From positions 1 through 64,000 of the forward strand of contig NZ_JHBV01000005.1 in NCBI RefSeq assembly GCF_000724545.1: DNA of 64,000 bases. Reading direction: 5' to 3'. Below the pieces are notes generated by a model. It had not been told where the DNA came from. It saw only the letters and a list, made by a program, of their open reading frames with translations, and did no database searches. Position numbers and translations under genes: made by a program. Of this stretch, positions 19,438 to 28,466 are shown piece after piece. The stretch is from Aureispira sp. CCB-QB1 (GTDB lineage Bacteria > Bacteroidota > Bacteroidia > Chitinophagales > Saprospiraceae). The number at the start of each line of letters is the position of its first letter. Position 1 is the stretch's first letter.

Positions 19438-20406
19438 ATGACCAAATTTAATTATAAATGTTGTTTGGTGGTGGCATGGATTGCTGTTCTGTTCTCTTGT
19501 ACTTCTCCTACCGAAAAAAAGACAGCAACAGAGCTGCCCATCCCTATCACAGATAGTACAACAGTAGTAGAAACAACTTATTCCCTAAATCAAAATATCA
19601 TCAACTATCAACAACTTGCTACATGGCAAAAAGATACAACGACATCTGTTGTTATTATAGATGTACGACCAGATAGTTTATATCAAAAAGGACACATTAA
19701 AGGTGCCGTGCAACTCTGGAGACCCGATATTGAAAGTGTTCATTACCCGTACAAAGGAATGATGCTAGAAAAAGAAGATGTAGAGGCACTTATGGGAACA
19801 TTGGGAGCGACAGCAGATAGTAAAATCGTTCTTTATGATGATAATGGCAATGTAGATGCTGCTCGTTTGTGGTGGATATTGACCACTTATGGACACCTCA
19901 ATAGTTATTTGTTAAATGGAGGCATTCAAAATGCTTCCAAAATGTTTGTCTCCCAAGCTTCAACCTCTCCTATTCCTCAGGTATTCCATTTTTCGTCTAG
20001 CGAACAACCCCACTTAAAAGCAACTAAGCAAGATCTTCTTCATGCTTTAACGGATACCAATACGCTCATCCTTGACTGTCGTACTACAGAAGAATTTATT
20101 GGCAAAATAATAAAGAAAAATGCTTTTCGAGCAGGGCATATTCCTCAAGCCATACACCTCAATTATACCCATACGATTGCTTACGAAAACAAATATTGCT
20201 TTAAAAGCAACAAAGACTTAGCAAAACTGTTTAAACATATCTCAAAGCATAAAAAAATTATCGTTTACTGCCAATCTGGTGTTCGATCGGCACATACTAC
20301 TTTTGTATTATACAAACTGTTAGGCTTTCCTAATGTTGCTAACTATGATGGCTCTTGGATAGAATGGAGTTATGACCAAACATTACCGATCGCAAAAGAG
20401 GTATGA
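19438..20406 (+). CDS. Tandem rhodanese-domain lipoprotein (sulfurtransferase)
   Basis: 322 aa. I start at the ATG at 19438 because it begins a lipoprotein signal (MTKFNYKCCLVVAWIAVLFS, lipobox Cys in LFSC); longer upstream frames run into repeat DNA. Two rhodanese domains follow, at about 55-180 (IIDVRPDSLYQKGHIKGA) and about 195-320 (LILDCRTTEEFIGK, RAGHIPQAIHLNY). The C-terminal domain has the catalytic Cys loop CQSGVRS. The matching loop of the first domain reads LYDDNGNVDAARLWW without Cys, so that half is structural, as in thiosulfate/3-mercaptopyruvate sulfurtransferases. Likely reaction: sulfane-sulfur transfer in the cell envelope, from a donor such as thiosulfate. The acceptor is unknown. 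It appears monocistronic, followed by an inverted-repeat element. Confidence 0.87.
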   Translation: MTKFNYKCCLVVAWIAVLFSCTSPTEKKTATELPIPITDSTTVVETTYSLNQNIINYQQLATWQKDTTTSVVIIDVRPDSLYQKGHIKGAVQLWRPDIESVHYPYKGMMLEKEDVEALMGTLGATADSKIVLYDDNGNVDAARLWWILTTYGHLNSYLLNGGIQNASKMFVSQASTSPIPQVFHFSSSEQPHLKATKQDLLHALTDTNTLILDCRTTEEFIGKIIKKNAFRAGHIPQAIHLNYTHTIAYENKYCFKSNKDLAKLFKHISKHKKIIVYCQSGVRSAHTTFVLYKLLGFPNVANYDGSWIEWSYDQTLPIAKEV

Positions 20407-20453
20407 GTTTTTTATATGTCGATAGTAGAGCCTTATTAATTTCAATTAGAAGA

Positions 20454-20519
20454 AGTAAGTAATCGTTCAAAAAAATAATCCTATTGTTTGTTCTTATTTT
20501 TTCTGACCTCTTACTTACT
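20454..20519. mobile_element. MITE-like inverted-repeat element M1
   Basis: A 66-bp element whose ends match in inverse: agtaagtaatcgttcaaaaa at the left, and the complement of the right end reads agtaagtaagaggtcagaaa. The same ends bound a 187-bp element at 38026-38212. It sits about 50 nt after the rhodanese stop codon and may double as a terminator. Confidence 0.5.
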
Positions 20520-20615
20520 ATGATTGAAAAATGACAAATTCTTTAACTTATTTTCGTTACTTTTAAGCATCATTTTTTGTCTAATGATGTGTTTGATCAT
20601 ATTAACACCAATACC

Positions 20616-21653
20616 ATGAGTGACTATTTACAAATACTTAAAGAAGCCTATGCTAGTTACTACCATTTTTTAGTCAGTGAAATAACACTAAGTTATGACT
20701 ATAAACCTTTGTGGCAAAACTACTTTTATCTTTTAATCCTAATATCGCTCGTTTTTTTTGGGTTAGAATTGCTGACACCTTGGCGCAAAAATCAGCCTAA
20801 ATTCAGAAAGGATTTTTGGTTAGATGCCTTCTATATGTTTTTCAACTTCTTTATTTTTTCTTTAATTATTTTTCATGCAGCATCTGATGTTGTCGTTAAT
20901 TTATTTACCGATGCATTGGCAGCTATTGGTATTAATAATTTAGTAGCAATAGAAGTCCAAGCCATGCCTATTTGGGCTCATTTGGTCTTAGGCTTTTTTG
21001 TCCGTGATTTTGTTCAATGGTGGGTCCATCGACTTTTGCATAGAAGTTCTTTTTTATGGGAGTTTCACAAAGTTCATCATTCAGTGGAACAAATGGGTTT
21101 TGCCGCCCACTTGCGCTATCACTGGATGGAAAATGTTGTTTACAAAACACTAGAATATCTTCCCTTAGCTTTGATAGGTATTGGCTTAAATGATTTTTTT
21201 ATCATTCATATTTTCACACTCATTGTAGGACATTACAACCACGCTAATGCTAAGTTTCCTGAATGGGTCAAAGGCATTGGTTTTGGCACCCTTATAGGAC
21301 TCTTTGCTGCTTTTTTTGCTTTTGAAGCAACAGGCTTGGGCATTCTTCTAATTGTAGGTATTTCGGCAGGTCTCGGATTTATCCTTAGTCCTGTTATCAA
21401 ATATATTTTTAACAGTCCCGAAATGCACATTTGGCACCACGCTTACGACTTGCCAGCAGACAAGCCCTATGGGGTCAATTTTGGATTGACATTGAGTTGT
21501 TGGGATTATATCTTTGGCACCAATCATATCCCCTATTCAGGTCGTGACATTCGCTTAGGTTTTCCAGGTGTAGAGGAATTTCCAGAACGTTTTGACGAAC
21601 AATTAGTACATGGTTGCTTGCCTACGCACAAGACCACTCAAACAAATTCCTAA
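20616..21653 (+). CDS. Sterol desaturase/fatty acid hydroxylase family membrane enzyme
   Basis: 345 aa from the ATG at 20616; a TTG 13 codons upstream is less likely. Integral membrane protein with about five spans (near 35-55, 75-100, 125-150, 190-215, 230-265). The di-iron histidine clusters of the superfamily are visible: HRLLHR, HKVHHS and, near the C-terminus, HIWHHAYDLP. These enzymes use a non-haem di-iron centre and O2 to hydroxylate or desaturate lipids. In Bacteroidota relatives the substrate may be a fatty acyl chain, a carotenoid or a sterol-like lipid, and sequence alone does not decide. The next gene begins 66 nt downstream on the same strand, but no functional link is evident. 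Confidence 0.85.
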   Translation: MSDYLQILKEAYASYYHFLVSEITLSYDYKPLWQNYFYLLILISLVFFGLELLTPWRKNQPKFRKDFWLDAFYMFFNFFIFSLIIFHAASDVVVNLFTDALAAIGINNLVAIEVQAMPIWAHLVLGFFVRDFVQWWVHRLLHRSSFLWEFHKVHHSVEQMGFAAHLRYHWMENVVYKTLEYLPLALIGIGLNDFFIIHIFTLIVGHYNHANAKFPEWVKGIGFGTLIGLFAAFFAFEATGLGILLIVGISAGLGFILSPVIKYIFNSPEMHIWHHAYDLPADKPYGVNFGLTLSCWDYIFGTNHIPYSGRDIRLGFPGVEEFPERFDEQLVHGCLPTHKTTQTNS

Positions 21654-21719
21654 ATCTTGATTATTTTTAGCCGATCAATCATAATTGCTACTACATCGCT
21701 TCAACGAATTATTGAATCA

Positions 21720-22109
21720 ATGAAATTACTTTTACTTTGTTCTTTGCTCTTTTCCTTCCAGTACACGCTTGCTCAAAATATAGAGTTGGCTGAAATGGCT
21801 ATTAATGACGAGGGATACACCCTGCTAGACTTTGGTATTCTCAAAGCGAAAAAAATCACTAAAAGAACCTTGATTTTAATAAACACAGGCGATCAAGATT
21901 TGGTAATTTCTAAATTGGAAGAGGGCTGCCATTGTACGACAATTAAAATCAAAAAAAAGATACTCAAACCTAATGAACAAACTAAAATCTGCCTCAAGTG
22001 GCGTCCTATTGATGATAGCGAATTTAATTCTAGTGTCATGATTCATAGTAATGCTAAAAACTACCCTCAATTATGGATACAAATGGAAGGTAATGTAGAA
22101 CAAGATTAG
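21720..22109 (+). CDS. Exported DUF1573-family protein
   Basis: 129 aa. The ATG at 21720 opens a signal peptide (MKLLLLCSLLFSFQYTLAQ). The body is one DUF1573/ASH-like beta-sandwich: LLDFGILKAKKITKRTLILINTGDQDLVISKLEEGCHCTT, then LKPNEQTKICLKWRP and IHSNAKNYPQLWIQMEGNV. The conserved pattern is FG-x-x-x ... N-x-G-x-x-x-L-x-I ... C-x-C. Function is not known; the fold is used in protein-protein contacts at the periplasm. 66 nt after the hydroxylase gene, so possibly co-transcribed. Confidence 0.8.
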   Translation: MKLLLLCSLLFSFQYTLAQNIELAEMAINDEGYTLLDFGILKAKKITKRTLILINTGDQDLVISKLEEGCHCTTIKIKKKILKPNEQTKICLKWRPIDDSEFNSSVMIHSNAKNYPQLWIQMEGNVEQD

Positions 22110-22183
22110 TCCTTATCAAGACTCCTTTTAAAACTAAAATACTATCTTCGTGTTTTCTATTTAACAACTAGTCATCCATTCAC

Positions 22184-23008
22184 ATGAAATTTACAGGAAC
22201 TGACCATTATATAGCCTCCAAAGATTTGCAATTAGCCGTTAATGCTTCCATTGCTATGGAGAAACCGTTATTAATTAAAGGAGAACCAGGAACAGGAAAA
22301 ACATTATTGGCACACGAAATTGCTAAAGGATTGAATAAACAACTCTTTACTTGGCACATCAAATCGACTACCAAAGCACAACAAGGTTTGTACGACTATG
22401 ATGCCGTGTCTAGGTTGAGGGATTCTCAATTGGGAGACGAAAAAGTACATGACATTTCCAACTACATTATCAAAGGAAAACTATGGGAGGCTTTTGAAGC
22501 AGACGAGCGAGTTGTTTTATTAATTGACGAAATCGACAAGGCGGATATTGAGTTCCCCAACGACTTACTACTAGAGTTGGATAAAATGGAGTTCTTCTGC
22601 TATGAACTCAACAAGACCATTAAAGCCAAGCATCGCCCAATTGTTATTATCTCATCAAATAACGAAAAAGAACTGCCAGATGCTTTTTTAAGACGTTGTT
22701 TTTTCCATTATATCTCCTTTCCTGATCGAGCTACTTTGAGTCAAATCATTGAGGTACACTATCCCAATTTGGAACAGCGTTTGGTTCACGAAGCAATGGA
22801 GCAATTCTATGCCATCCGAAACATCCGAGGTTTAAAAAAGAAACCGTCTACGAGTGAGTTATTGGATTGGATTAAGTTGTTAATGGTTGGCAACATTAAT
22901 GCAGATGGTTTAAAAGAAGCACAACAACAAGGTCGTATTCCATTGGTTGGGGCTATCATTAAAAATGAACAAGACTTGGCATTGTTAAAACATTTGCAAA
23001 AAAATTAA
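22184..23008 (+). CDS. MoxR-family AAA+ ATPase
   Basis: 274 aa, cytosolic. Walker A is GEPGTGKT (about 37-44), Walker B is VVLLIDEIDKAD, sensor 1 is IVIISSNNEKELPDAFLRR with the arginine finger, and a helical lid follows. MoxR ATPases are chaperone-like and nearly always pair with a vWA protein to mature metal enzymes or complexes. Here the vWA partner starts one nucleotide after the stop codon, so the two are certainly translated from one message. No metalloenzyme gene is adjacent, so the client is unknown. Confidence 0.92.
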   Translation: MKFTGTDHYIASKDLQLAVNASIAMEKPLLIKGEPGTGKTLLAHEIAKGLNKQLFTWHIKSTTKAQQGLYDYDAVSRLRDSQLGDEKVHDISNYIIKGKLWEAFEADERVVLLIDEIDKADIEFPNDLLLELDKMEFFCYELNKTIKAKHRPIVIISSNNEKELPDAFLRRCFFHYISFPDRATLSQIIEVHYPNLEQRLVHEAMEQFYAIRNIRGLKKKPSTSELLDWIKLLMVGNINADGLKEAQQQGRIPLVGAIIKNEQDLALLKHLQKN

Positions 23009-23009
23009 G

Positions 23010-24188
23010 ATGTTTTTAGATTTTTTCTTACTCCTAAAACATCAAGGCATTCCTGTTAGTTTGGTGGAGTACTTGTCCTTATTAGAAGCCCTCAATAAAG
23101 GTGTTATAAAAAAAAGTGTTGACGAGTTTTATTACTTGTGCCGCATTTCTCTTGTTAAAAATGAAAAGCATTTAGACGATTTTGATCGACTATTTGGATT
23201 ATATTTTAAAGGTATTGAAACAATTACAGATGAAGCGTTATTCGAAATCCCTGAAAACTGGCTTACGCAAAACGGAGAACGATTGTTCTCCCAAGAAGAA
23301 ATGGACAAAATCAAAACCATGGGTGGACTCCAAAAATTGCTTGAGCGCATCCAAGAGCTTTTCAAAGAACAAAACGAACGACACCAAGGAGGAAACAAAT
23401 GGATAGGTACTGGTGGTACTTCTCCTTTTGGGGCTTATGGTTATAACCCAGAAGGCATTCGTATTGGTCAACACGAATCTAGGCATCGTCGTGCGGTCAA
23501 AGTTTGGGACAAACGCAATTTTGAAAATCTCAAAGACGATGTAGAGTTAGAGACTCGAAATATGAAACTGGCATTAAAACGCTTGCGCAAAATTACCCGT
23601 GAGGGAACAGAGGAAGAATTAGACCTGCAACAAACCATCAAAAAAACTTCTGAAAATGCGGGAATGCTGGAGCTAAAAATGTTGCCCAAAAAGAAAAATA
23701 CGGTTAAAGTTTTGCTGTTGCTAGATATTGGAGGCTCTATGGATGACCATATTGAACTTTGTTCGCAGCTTTTTTCGGCGGCTAAATATGAATTCAAAAA
23801 TCTAGAATTCTATTATTTTCATAATTGTGTTTACGAAATGCTATGGAAAGATAGTACTCGGCGTTGGGGAGAATACATTTCTACCTATGATGTTCTCAAC
23901 AAATATAATAGTGACTACAAAGTCATTTTTGTAGGTGATGCGGCTATGTCTCCTTATGAAATTATGATGAAGCATGGCAGTGTAGAACATTATAATGAAG
24001 AAGCAGGAATTGTATGGCTCGATCGTTTTAAACAAAAATTCAAAAACTTGGTCTGGTTAAATCCGTTGCCTCAAAACGAATGGCAATGGACTCGCTCTAT
24101 TCAAATGCTTCAAGAATTCACTGAGCAAAAAATGTTTCCTCTGACCATTCGTGGGATTGGAGAAGCTGTGGATGCTCTAAAAGATTAA
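23010..24188 (+). CDS. CoxE-type vWA protein, partner of the MoxR ATPase
   Basis: 392 aa. The N-terminal half is helical, with a glycine-rich segment (GGNKWIGTGGTSPFGAYGYNP, about 127-147). The C-terminal half is a vWA domain with MIDAS LLLDIGGSMDDH (Asp-x-Gly-x-Ser rather than the commoner Asp-x-Ser-x-Ser) and a later VGDAAMSPYEI. It resembles CoxE/YehP-type proteins, which work with MoxR ATPases to load or remodel cofactors. Gene spacing of 1 nt from the ATPase supports a stable complex. Target unknown. Confidence 0.88.
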   Translation: MFLDFFLLLKHQGIPVSLVEYLSLLEALNKGVIKKSVDEFYYLCRISLVKNEKHLDDFDRLFGLYFKGIETITDEALFEIPENWLTQNGERLFSQEEMDKIKTMGGLQKLLERIQELFKEQNERHQGGNKWIGTGGTSPFGAYGYNPEGIRIGQHESRHRRAVKVWDKRNFENLKDDVELETRNMKLALKRLRKITREGTEEELDLQQTIKKTSENAGMLELKMLPKKKNTVKVLLLLDIGGSMDDHIELCSQLFSAAKYEFKNLEFYYFHNCVYEMLWKDSTRRWGEYISTYDVLNKYNSDYKVIFVGDAAMSPYEIMMKHGSVEHYNEEAGIVWLDRFKQKFKNLVWLNPLPQNEWQWTRSIQMLQEFTEQKMFPLTIRGIGEAVDALKD

Positions 24189-24247
24189 AAATTGCTACGT
24201 TGTGTCAATGCGTTGTACTACTATTTTTTGAGGAAGCTAAAGACAAG

Positions 24248-24276
24248 TATTGATCACTTATAAATGGCGATCAATA
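24248..24276. terminator. 8-bp hairpin between convergent genes
   Basis: tattgatc at 24248-24255 pairs with gatcaata at 24269-24276 around the stop codon of the minus-strand repeat gene. No strong T-run follows on either strand, so the role is uncertain. Confidence 0.3.
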
Positions 24277-24671
24277 ATACCTTCCTCCATCAAAACAATC
24301 ATCAAAATAGGGGCAGGAATATCGCCATCCCAATTGTACAAAATATCGCCTTCTACTTCCTCGCCCATCCTCAACAAACCATTGGGCCAGTTGCAAATGA
24401 CATTATTAGAGGGCGAACTACCTTCTACTAATTTATTGTTGTGAAAGTTGTAAATAATATCGCCCGATTTCTGGTTGCCAACACGCAGATTTGTTCCATC
24501 CCAATTGTACAATACTTTATTGAACTGCGAATTCCCTTCTCGAATGGCAGCACCGTCAAAATTATACGCTACTTCTCCATACGGAGCGTTTCCAATAATT
24601 AGCTTTTTCCCATTCCAATTGTAGATGACTTTGGCTGTGTCGGCACTACCTTTTTTTATTTTAGGATTCAT
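24258..24671 (-). CDS. Repeat protein of six exact 19-residue YNWDG units
   Basis: 137 aa, no signal peptide. After a short basic start (MNPKIKKGSADTA) the sequence repeats with an exact 19-residue period: KVIYNWNGKKLIIGNAPYG, EVAYNFDGAAIREGNSQFN, KVLYNWDGTNLRVGNQKSG, DIIYNFHNNKLVEGSSPSN, NVICNWPNGLLRMGEEVEG, then DILYNWDG and a hydrophobic end. Each unit suggests two beta strands around a Tyr-Asn-Trp turn, so the whole is probably a small propeller- or flower-like beta fold (compare '4-fold beta flower' proteins). Function unknown; likely a binding or scaffold protein. Convergent with the MoxR/vWA pair. Confidence 0.65.
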   Translation of the reverse strand: MNPKIKKGSADTAKVIYNWNGKKLIIGNAPYGEVAYNFDGAAIREGNSQFNKVLYNWDGTNLRVGNQKSGDIIYNFHNNKLVEGSSPSNNVICNWPNGLLRMGEEVEGDILYNWDGDIPAPILMIVLMEEGIIDRHL

Positions 24672-24801
24672 CTTTATTTTTTTAATTTCTTGATGTCTGA
24701 GTACTCAGATTACTTTACTAAGTGCTTTTCTATCTCTTATAATTCATCGTTACCCCATCACTTTGTTCCTGCCTTTGGACTAAAAAACACTAAAATCTAG
24801 T

Positions 24802-25755
24802 TTAGGGAGTTGCCAAGAAGTCTGCTTTAAATTGAGTAAAAAGGTATTTATAAAACACTTCTTTATCAACATCTACAGCAATTTTCACTCGTCTACTATT
24901 GGGAGAATTGCTCAACAATGTCTGCCCTGCATTAGGAGGGCGAACCACAACTTCTGCTTGAACGTCTTCTACTACAAAATAATGCTCTAAGGCAACATAA
25001 CTTGTTGCTAGAATATCCCACATATAATAAATATAGTGATAACTTGGGATATTATCGACTGTCAAGGCCCAAAATTGTGCCGCCAAGTTGGAAAGTTCAT
25101 ACTTAGCTTGTTTCGCCAACTTGGATAAAAAAGCCTTGTCAACAGGAACATGATTGGTAACATCCAGCGGAATTAAAATCAATGGTAATTCTAATTCAAA
25201 AAGCTTTTGTGCGTGAATGGGATCCCAATAAACATTCCACTCGGCAGTGCCATTGTGTTGGTAGGTTTGAACATTTCCAGACGTTCTAAACGCTCCCCCC
25301 ATCCAAATAACTTCTTTAATTTTTGTTGCTATGCTAGGTTTTTGCGCTATTGCCAAAACAAGATTGGAACAAGGACCTGTCATAATAATTTTAACAGGTG
25401 CTTCTGCTGCCTCTAAACTCGCAATCATCAAATCAACTGCCGTTGGTAAACTATAAGGATCTGGTGAGGGAGGTAAATTGATTAGCATAGGCAATGAATT
25501 AACAATCTCTGGTCTAGCCCTCCATTCACTAGGAAAAGCATTGACTCCATTAAACGTTCCTCTACCAATAGGGATGTGTTCTTTTTGAGTCATTTGCAAC
25601 AACTTGTAGGTAGACTCTATGGCCGGCTCCAAAAAGCAATCTGCTGGAGTTACAGTAATCCCAATTAGTTCAATATTAGGCATTGTTAGTAAGAGTAAGA
25701 CAGACAATAAATCATCTATACCACCATCATGATCCATCAATACAAGTTCCTTCAT
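24802..25755 (-). CDS. Inosine/uridine-preferring nucleoside hydrolase family protein
   Basis: 317 aa, cytosolic. The N-terminal metal site is MDHDGGIDDLLS (family D-x-D-x-x-x-D-D). Further hallmarks are IMTGPCSNLVLAI, WMGGAF, and NGTAEWNVYWDPIHAQKLF, where the Asn and Asp contact ribose and Ca2+. Family members hydrolyse the N-glycosidic bond of nucleosides for salvage, giving free base and ribose. The substrate range cannot be read from these motifs. It is in single-gene context, with the 19-aa-repeat gene 130 nt downstream on the same strand. Confidence 0.9.
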   Translation of the reverse strand: MKELVLMDHDGGIDDLLSVLLLLTMPNIELIGITVTPADCFLEPAIESTYKLLQMTQKEHIPIGRGTFNGVNAFPSEWRARPEIVNSLPMLINLPPSPDPYSLPTAVDLMIASLEAAEAPVKIIMTGPCSNLVLAIAQKPSIATKIKEVIWMGGAFRTSGNVQTYQHNGTAEWNVYWDPIHAQKLFELELPLILIPLDVTNHVPVDKAFLSKLAKQAKYELSNLAAQFWALTVDNIPSYHYIYYMWDILATSYVALEHYFVVEDVQAEVVVRPPNAGQTLLSNSPNSRRVKIAVDVDKEVFYKYLFTQFKADFLATP

Positions 25756-26232
25756 CTAGTTTTTTTCTTAACGTTTTAGCATTTTTTGACCTCAACTCAA
25801 TGAATTGCAAGCAGATTGGTCTTATTTCGCCTCTAAAATCAAAAAAAATCAGAACTATTCAGACTATTTGAAACATTTTCTTTTATAAAGAGTATATTGT
25901 TGTGGTTTATAGTTTATTAAAAATATAATAAAACCTAACCTCTTAATACCATTACTTCGTAAAAAAAATTATATCAACTTGATTATCAACAAACCACGAA
26001 GTAGTAGCGCAGCTAAGTGCTATAATACAACACCCTATTTTTAAACTATATCAAATCAACAATCCGTATAATTCCATACTTTTTTGTGCCAATCATTACG
26101 ATAAATAGTACAACCATTTAACATTATTCTGTTGAAACCACACAGTAGCAGCGAACCGAGCTCACGAAGTAAATCGTATCAGTTTAATGTTTACCTAATT
26201 AATTCACTTTTTAAACTCTAAACACTTTAATT
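25756..26232. other. Intergenic region with repeat cluster R2
   Basis: 477 bp between divergent genes. From about 25950 to 26190 it carries repeat modules (cacgaagtagtagcgcagct, gttgaaaccacacagtagca, tcacgaagtaaatcg) shared with R1 and R3. No gene found. Confidence 0.65.
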
Positions 26233-26715
26233 ATGTCTAAACTATTTTCAATCACTTTACTAATTTTAGCATTTTCTCTTTTAAACTCTCAATCCGCAGA
26301 AGCCCGTAGAGGGGGTGGATTCTTTAGCTTTGGAGGAGAAGCAATGGCTAAAGTCCAAGACTTTCCTGACACAGAACAATTTCAGATGGACGATGGTACT
26401 TATGTTGATGCAGGTTGTATTTACAAACAAGTGACTATTCTCTTTATTCCTGTTTGGAATTATGACATTCGTTGGTGTGGCTATACAGGTGAGGACGATA
26501 GTTATGTGATGATGACAAAAGAAGAATTGGACGTTCTTGCAAAGGAGGCTGATATTACCTTACCAGAATCGCCATCCCTATCTTTTTGGCACTCTATCGG
26601 AGGTAAATTACTTTTTATCGTTGTAATTGGAGGACTTATTGCCTATGGCATTTTTTCTTCAGATGATGAAGAGGAAGAAGAAGCTCCTAAAACAGAAGAA
26701 AAACCTGTGGAGTAA
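26233..26715 (+). CDS. Exported membrane-anchored protein of unknown function
   Basis: 160 aa, not recognised. Signal peptide (MSKLFSITLLILAFSLLNSQSAEA), then an RRGGGFFSFGG stretch, a compact domain with two cysteines (DAGCIYKQVTILFIPVWNYDIRWCGYTG, about 58-85) that could form a disulphide, a single C-terminal membrane span (about 122-143, LLFIVVIGGLIAYGIF) and an acidic tail (DDEEEEEAPKTEEKPVE). If the signal peptide is cleaved, the tail is cytoplasmic and the Cys domain periplasmic. A terminator follows at 26771. Confidence 0.7.
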   Translation: MSKLFSITLLILAFSLLNSQSAEARRGGGFFSFGGEAMAKVQDFPDTEQFQMDDGTYVDAGCIYKQVTILFIPVWNYDIRWCGYTGEDDSYVMMTKEELDVLAKEADITLPESPSLSFWHSIGGKLLFIVVIGGLIAYGIFSSDDEEEEEAPKTEEKPVE

Positions 26716-26770
26716 GTTTAAGAGCCTGTTTAAAATTTAGGCTCTAATTACAAACAGATATAGATACTTG

Positions 26771-26802
26771 CCTCATCAGCTATAAAGTTGATGAGGTTTT
26801 TT
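26771..26802 (+). terminator. Intrinsic terminator after the 160-aa gene
   Basis: A 10-bp stem cctcatcagc/gttgatgagg (one G-U) with a tataaa loop, then seven T interrupted only after ttttttt. Classical intrinsic terminator 56 nt past the stop codon. Confidence 0.8.
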
Positions 26803-26971
26803 ATTTAGATTTTTCTTAACAATTTCTTTCCCATCCTATTTTAAAATCATCCCGTTTTCTAAATCAAATTACCAAGAGCTTGTTTTAAAATGCGCATTGT
26901 ACAAACTAGCAAACTATTAATTTTTTTGACAACCAATAGTTTCTATCACCAAAAAATTTAAACTACAAAAA

Positions 26972-27583
26972 ATGAAAAACGCAATATTTTTAATGCTCCT
27001 ATCTATAAGTTTATTTTCTTTTCACAATGTCAAAGCGCAAGTCTATGTAAAAAAGGGAGATCTAAAAGCTTTATTGAGTGACCAAAGCACCATTGGTGTT
27101 CGTTTTACGTATAACAATATGTCTGTTGGAAAATTTGGCTCTGAAGAGAACTACGTATTACAAAAAGTAAATCGATACGACAATATGAAATTGGGCAGGG
27201 GAAAAATTTGGCACAAAGCATGGATTAATGACAGGTTCTGTCACTTTCAACCAGAATTTTTGCATTGGCTTACCAAACGTACCGCAAAAACTCAACTTCA
27301 ATTCTTGGACAATACCGATGAGACAAAGTACACCATGGTCGTTAATACCGATTATGTAGATTTAGGATTTAATGCTCTAATTATAAGAAAAAGAGCACAA
27401 ATTCATACTACCATTAAAATTGTTGAAACGGCTACTAATAAGGAAGTTGCTGTCTTAAAAGTAGCAGCACAAAGCCCTCGGTTTATTTATAGTTATGATG
27501 AAATTTTCTCTAAAATTAGAGTGGGTCAGGCTTACAAAGAAGCTGGCAAAAAAATAGGAAAGTATTTAGCTAGACTATTATAA
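26972..27583 (+). CDS. Exported protein of unknown function
   Basis: 203 aa, not recognised. Signal peptide (MKNAIFLMLLSISLFSFHNVKA), then a mixed alpha/beta domain: YVKKGDLKALLSDQSTIGVRFTYNNM, TKYTMVVNTDYVDLGFNALIIRKRAQIHTTIKIVETATNKEVAVLKV and a terminal amphipathic helix ending KEAGKKIGKYLARLL. The layout (an early N-terminal strand, a central four-strand part and a helical end annotated in many Bacteroidota as lipoprotein-like) suggests a periplasmic soluble domain. No Cys lipobox. Followed by a shared bidirectional terminator. Confidence 0.65.
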   Translation: MKNAIFLMLLSISLFSFHNVKAQVYVKKGDLKALLSDQSTIGVRFTYNNMSVGKFGSEENYVLQKVNRYDNMKLGRGKIWHKAWINDRFCHFQPEFLHWLTKRTAKTQLQFLDNTDETKYTMVVNTDYVDLGFNALIIRKRAQIHTTIKIVETATNKEVAVLKVAAQSPRFIYSYDEIFSKIRVGQAYKEAGKKIGKYLARLL

Positions 27584-27606
27584 ACTTCCTTTACCTACCC
27601 CAATTA

Positions 27607-27643
27607 AAAATGCTCCATCAAAGTAATATTGATGGAGCATTTT
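27607..27643. terminator. Bidirectional terminator between convergent genes
   Basis: aaaatgctccatca at 27607-27620 is perfectly complementary to tgatggagcatttt at 27630-27643. A-run before and T-run after make it work on both strands. It lies between the plus gene ending at 27583 and the minus gene ending at 27660. Confidence 0.85.
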
Positions 27644-27659
27644 AGGCAAAGATAAACTC

Positions 27660-28466
27660 TTAGTTTTCTGTTAACAGATGCCCCATTTCATCTTCTTTCA
27701 AACGTTTAAATTCTAAGCCATTTTTAGCGCTTTTTTTCAAATGCTCTTTGCTAGAGTTATAGAAGTGGAACCACATGAGGTATTTAGAATCGCTTAATTC
27801 AAATTCTAGATCAACATAACGTGCAGGACCTTCAGCTGTCAACATCTCACAATTAATTTCTTTTGGTGGTACGGTCTTAAATGTACCAGGCTTGTCTTCT
27901 TGGTGTGCAATAATCAAATCACAGCCATCTCCTCTAACCAAATCTTTTTTGATATTCAAGTCAGGGAACTTGGCGTGTTTCCATGCATTGACATATTTCT
28001 TAGGGTTTTTGAGATAGTATACCTCCATTCTAAAGGAATCTCGTGTTACTTGAACATACTGCTCTACCCGTTGATCCATTGGAGCATCTATTAATTTTGG
28101 AGAGAAAAACTCCAAATATACCCAAAATTCTCCTGGTCGATCTTTCAGAATAGGCATCACAATAAACTCTTGTTGCGGTTCTGTTGTTGTACCTGCTGCT
28201 ACTTGGTCTCTATTGCTAAAATGTCCAATAACTTGGTATTTTAAACGATCAAATTTGTTATAAATTTCCGAAATTTCTTCGGCGGATTTAATGTCTTTTA
28301 AATAAGGCAAAATATGCTTTTTGTTTCGTTTTCTTTTTTGCCCATAAGAAGTTGTTGTTGCTCCTAAGCAAAAGAGCGCAACTAAACCCAAAACCCAAAA
28401 TTGTACTTTCCCTAATTGATAACGATTAGAAAAACTGTTTTTTTGACTTAGTCGATAATGATTCAT
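27660..28466 (-). CDS. CpcT/CpeT-like exported protein
   Basis: 268 aa. A signal/membrane segment lies at about 22-42 (VQFWVLGLVALFCLGATTTSYGQ) after a longer basic N-terminus. The domain from about 60 resembles the CpcT/CpeT chromophore-lyase family: YVQVTRDSFRMEVYYLKNPKKYVNAWK matches its 'R-Q-R-V-Y-x-L..P' block, and GDGCDLIIAHQEDKPGTFKT followed by C and YVDLEFELSDSKYLMWFHFYN matches its second half. In cyanobacteria the family attaches phycobilins, but no phycobiliprotein would be expected here, so another lipophilic ligand is plausible. Family assignment is by pattern, not by search. Confidence 0.6.
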   Translation of the reverse strand: MNHYRLSQKNSFSNRYQLGKVQFWVLGLVALFCLGATTTSYGQKRKRNKKHILPYLKDIKSAEEISEIYNKFDRLKYQVIGHFSNRDQVAAGTTTEPQQEFIVMPILKDRPGEFWVYLEFFSPKLIDAPMDQRVEQYVQVTRDSFRMEVYYLKNPKKYVNAWKHAKFPDLNIKKDLVRGDGCDLIIAHQEDKPGTFKTVPPKEINCEMLTAEGPARYVDLEFELSDSKYLMWFHFYNSSKEHLKKSAKNGLEFKRLKEDEMGHLLTEN

